Source of the DNA: DAOLCO01 sp964612555
Lineage (GTDB): Bacteria > Bdellovibrionota_C > UBA2361 > SZUA-149 > DAOLCO01
DNA length: 64,000 nucleotides
Direction: 5' to 3'
NCBI GenBank assembly: GCA_964612555.1
Contig: CAZTBW010000004.1
Span: forward strand, 182,748-246,747
Shown: positions 62,171 to 64,000 of the stretch, piece after piece
Position numbering within the stretch: the first letter of the stretch is position 1
Layout of the letters: each line of letters begins with the position of its first letter
Notes under the pieces: model-generated
The model's database searches: none
Told to the model about the DNA's origin: nothing
What the model saw: the letters and a program-made list of their open reading frames with translations, nothing else
Made by a program: the position numbers and the translations under genes

Positions 62171-63028
62171 CTAATACAATGGACGAGGCTCAAGTATTAT
62201 ACTTCCGCCTATTACATGAGCTAAAACTATTTCAGCGCCTTTGATTGCATTTCCAATGTCCATGGTTCCTGCACCGTGTTTTGCTTCTGAGACTTCAGCA
62301 TGATTCTGATCTAACTGAGAAGCTCTGTGTGAAAGCTTATAGAGAAACTCTGCTTCCAGTTTGCTGATTTTGCCTGCTTCCTGAGTGGCGATCAGTGCCG
62401 CTTTCAGCGCTTGTGTGGGAGTCATTTTAGATCGGTCTTGTTCGCCAAGCTTACTGAGAAAATACTGCTCTGCATCTTCACTCTTTTGATACAATTGATA
62501 CGCAATAACACCCGCCTGTAAATCTGCTTCATTAATATGCCCGATACTGGTATGCCCTGATAAAATTTTTGGCATTCTCTCTGCAAAGCTTTCCATTGTG
62601 CGTGTTGCCACGGGAGGGCTTGAGTTTACCGGGGTTTGTGGTTTGGCAGAAGCCTGAGGTAGTAAGCCTTTGAATGATTCCACTATTGATGAAACCATTT
62701 CCTTGATCTGGCTCATATACTGCTGCATCATTTCCTTAAAGGAGTTCATAAATGAAGTAAACATATCAACCATCCCTTTTTCAAAAGAGAATTTATTATT
62801 CTCCGAAAGGCTGGAATCTGTCGGTTCAGTATTCACCGCAGGCATACTGCATATGGAGGCTTCAAGCGGTTTTCCGTGAGTCAATACTCCGCAATCTTCT
62901 TTACGTTGCGAGGACTCTGACACGGTAGAATCCTGCGTAAGAACTTTTTGTTCTTCAGTCTGCGTTTTATTTGTTTGAGGTGCAGAATATGTGGTCTCGT
63001 TTTTATTAATATTAATTTGTACGTTCAT
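62171..63028 (-). CDS. Hypothetical protein with Met-rich amphipathic helix
   Basis: An unrecognised protein of about 285 residues. The ATG at 63028 is preferred because GGGG-containing DNA lies upstream; the longer frame from 63091 gives an unlikely N-terminus. It starts with a polar, Thr/Gln-rich, disordered stretch. A Met/Phe-rich amphipathic helix (MVDMFTSFMNSFKEMMQQYMSQIKEMVSS) and a Pro-rich linker (ASAKPQTPVNSSPPVATR) follow. The C-terminal helical part includes QALKAALIATQEAGKISKLEAEFLYKLS. Such an amphipathic helix suggests membrane association or oligomerisation, but no family is evident. Confidence 0.6.
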   Translation of the reverse strand: MNVQININKNETTYSAPQTNKTQTEEQKVLTQDSTVSESSQRKEDCGVLTHGKPLEASICSMPAVNTEPTDSSLSENNKFSFEKGMVDMFTSFMNSFKEMMQQYMSQIKEMVSSIVESFKGLLPQASAKPQTPVNSSPPVATRTMESFAERMPKILSGHTSIGHINEADLQAGVIAYQLYQKSEDAEQYFLSKLGEQDRSKMTPTQALKAALIATQEAGKISKLEAEFLYKLSHRASQLDQNHAEVSEAKHGAGTMDIGNAIKGAEIVLAHVIGGSIILEPRPLY

Positions 63029-63161
63029 AACCCAAACATCCCCTATTTCTTTCTTTGATAGTAAAAATCTCTTCTTATGAATGCTATACATTTCACAGCA
63101 CTCACTCTTGCTTCTTCTGGTTATCGCTTTTTTAAAAAGGAAGTTGCAGGGGGAGATAAGA

Positions 63162-63188
63162 ATCTGCGTTTATCCGCGTCCATCTGCG
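63162..63188. repeat. Three ATC(T/C)GCG heptamers at 10-nt period
   Basis: ATCTGCG (63162-63168), ATCCGCG (63172-63178) and ATCTGCG (63182-63188) repeat exactly every 10 nt, the pitch of one DNA helical turn. They lie in the 278-nt gap between the hypothetical gene and vapB. The same heptamer family, ATC(C/T)GC(A/G) at a 10-nt period, occurs in the Fic operator. A protein-binding array or a dispersed repeat are both possible. Confidence 0.55.
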
Positions 63189-63271
63189 GTTAAATCTAAA
63201 AAATACAGGCGCTTATAAAACCTTTCCTTTTTTTTGGTGATTCCCTGACACTGCCAAGAATGGACTTTTCA

Positions 63272-63300
63272 TTGACACAGGTGCCGTATGTGTATACAAT
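63272..63300 (+). promoter_or_regulatory. Near-consensus promoter for vapBC
   Basis: TTGACA (63272-63277) is separated by 17 nt from TACAAT (63295-63300, one mismatch to TATAAT). The vapB ATG at 63307 lies only 6 nt after the -10 element, so the transcript is probably leaderless. The repeat TGTGTATA (63290-63296 region and again at 63300-63307) overlaps the -10 and start and may be the antitoxin operator. Confidence 0.75.
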
Positions 63301-63306
63301 GTGTAT

Positions 63307-63507
63307 ATGAGAACAAATATTGACATAGACAACGAACTTCTTGAAGAAGCGAAGAAGCTTACTAATATTCACGTTAAAAAAGAATTAATACATGAGGCAT
63401 TGAGAGCCCTGATTGCCTTTTCAAAAAGAAAACCTTTAAGTGAAATAAGGGGTAAAGTCAGTTTCTCACCTGATTACAACTATAAATCAGTACGATCTGG
63501 CAAATAA
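63307..63507 (+). CDS. vapB: VapB-type antitoxin
   Basis: A 66-residue antitoxin. The N-terminus MRTNIDIDNELLEEAKKLTN is a ribbon-helix-helix DNA-binding segment of the DUF2191/VapB type. It is followed by VKKELIHEALRALIAFSKRK and a C-terminal tail that would wrap the toxin. The ATG at 63307 is used; the longer frame starts at a GTG 6 nt earlier, inside the promoter. It overlies a strong promoter and is 7 nt upstream of vapC. The mRNA seems to be leaderless. It should repress its own promoter in complex with VapC. Confidence 0.88.
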   Translation: MRTNIDIDNELLEEAKKLTNIHVKKELIHEALRALIAFSKRKPLSEIRGKVSFSPDYNYKSVRSGK

Positions 63508-63514
63508 ACTAATA

Positions 63515-63916
63515 ATGTTGATAGTTGATACATCCGTTCTGATTTCTTACCTACAGGCATCAAACAATAATCAATCCAGATACCTCCTCGAAACAGAATC
63601 CAGAAAAATCCCTTTTGCTATTCCCAACATTTGCCTTCAGGAAGTTCTTCAGGGAGCTAGGGATGATAAATCCTGGAAAATTTTAAAAAATTATTTATCT
63701 TCTCAAATTATAATTTCACCGAAGAACCTTGTTTCTTCTTTTCAGGAAGCTGCCCGAATATTTTATGATTGTCGGAAAAAAGGTCTAACCATCAGAAGTG
63801 CTAACGATTGTTTGATTGCTCAAATGGTACTTGAAAACAAAGGGGTTCTCTTACATAACGATAAAGACTTCGTTTCAATAGCAAAAATCCGCCCACTTAA
63901 ATTCCCAGATTTCTAA
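63515..63916 (+). CDS. vapC: VapC-type PIN-domain toxin
   Basis: A 133-residue PIN ribonuclease. The acidic metal-site residues are D5 (MLIVDTSVL), E43 (CLQEVLQG), D98 (RSANDCLIAQM) and D116 (LLHNDKDF), the expected four-acid set. VapC toxins usually cleave initiator tRNA or 23S rRNA at specific sites. It is paired with vapB, 7 nt apart. All active-site acids are present, so it should be functional. It is the last complete gene in the window. Confidence 0.93.
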   Translation: MLIVDTSVLISYLQASNNNQSRYLLETESRKIPFAIPNICLQEVLQGARDDKSWKILKNYLSSQIIISPKNLVSSFQEAARIFYDCRKKGLTIRSANDCLIAQMVLENKGVLLHNDKDFVSIAKIRPLKFPDF

Positions 63917-64000
63917 ATCTTCTCTGACCAAAGATACATATCCTCTTTTGGTGATACTGTTATGTGAAAAGTCAAATCTGAAATAAACGTGTTTGTCCCG

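Noticed and set aside
1..64000. tRNA, rRNA or CRISPR arrays
   Set aside because: No cloverleaf, rRNA segment or regularly spaced direct repeats with unique spacers were found by eye. A tRNAscan or CRISPR search of the window would be decisive.

Overview
The window is an AT-rich, gene-dense chromosomal segment of a Gram-negative bacterium. It has LptF/LptG lipopolysaccharide permeases, a TamA/TamB pair, a TonB-dependent receptor, several lipoproteins with lipoboxes, and O-antigen-type glycan genes. A DUF6178-type protein, GAF/HDOD signalling proteins and a TPR lipoprotein beside a LolB-like lipoprotein suggest a deltaproteobacterial-type lineage (Myxococcota, Bdellovibrionota or a related uncultured group). 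That placement is inference. I found no rRNA, tRNA, CRISPR array, insertion sequence or phage module. The two toxin-antitoxin pairs and the Fic gene are the only clearly accessory loci.

Layout. 1-3.4 kb: an unrecognised protein, then a response regulator - tmk - holB operon and a half-size TauE permease. 3.6-7.2 kb: a small unknown protein, then a TPR lipoprotein with a LolB-like lipoprotein, and another unknown. 7.3-10.6 kb: rpsU, lptF, lptG and a small membrane protein. 10.8-16.2 kb: a 128-nt foldback, a hybrid histidine kinase translationally coupled to an HDOD-GAF protein, a metzincin-motif lipoprotein and a DedA protein. 16.4-18.1 kb: a ParE-type toxin-antitoxin pair, an unknown and queF. 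18.1-25.3 kb: a glycosyltransferase, a DUF6178 protein, ribH, a lipoprotein with two SNase-like repeats, galU, an unknown and a CBS protein. 25.2-30.9 kb: surface glycan genes (wecB, a two-domain glycosyltransferase, a methyltransferase with a coiled-coil tail, and an ABC-2 permease).

31.1-38.4 kb: a secreted DxDxDG-repeat protein, a phosphodiester glycosidase, a TrmH-like methyltransferase, a split AtuA pair, an orphan VirB2-like pilin, and trxA-thiS-thiG-thiE. 38.5-49.6 kb: tamA and tamB, a ZnuD-like TonB receptor divergent from a DtxR-family regulator across a perfect 20-bp palindrome, a DMT-type membrane protein and a tautomerase-like protein. 49.6-51.7 kb: a methyltransferase and a Fic protein whose start codon lies inside a perfect 19-bp inverted repeat. 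51.7-61.4 kb, all minus strand: mccB, mccA, putA and two saccharopine dehydrogenase paralogues, which looks like an amino-acid catabolic cluster for leucine, proline and lysine. 61.5-64 kb: an aquaporin, an unknown, and a vapBC pair with a near-consensus promoter that makes its mRNA leaderless.

The most distinctive observations are regulatory. They are the DtxR/TonB-receptor palindrome, the four-copy TGCGGAT array at the Fic promoter and its 10-nt-period relatives elsewhere in the window, and the foldback before the kinase. Among proteins, a methyltransferase with a possible length-measuring coiled coil sits beside a Wzm-like permease that has no visible ATPase partner.
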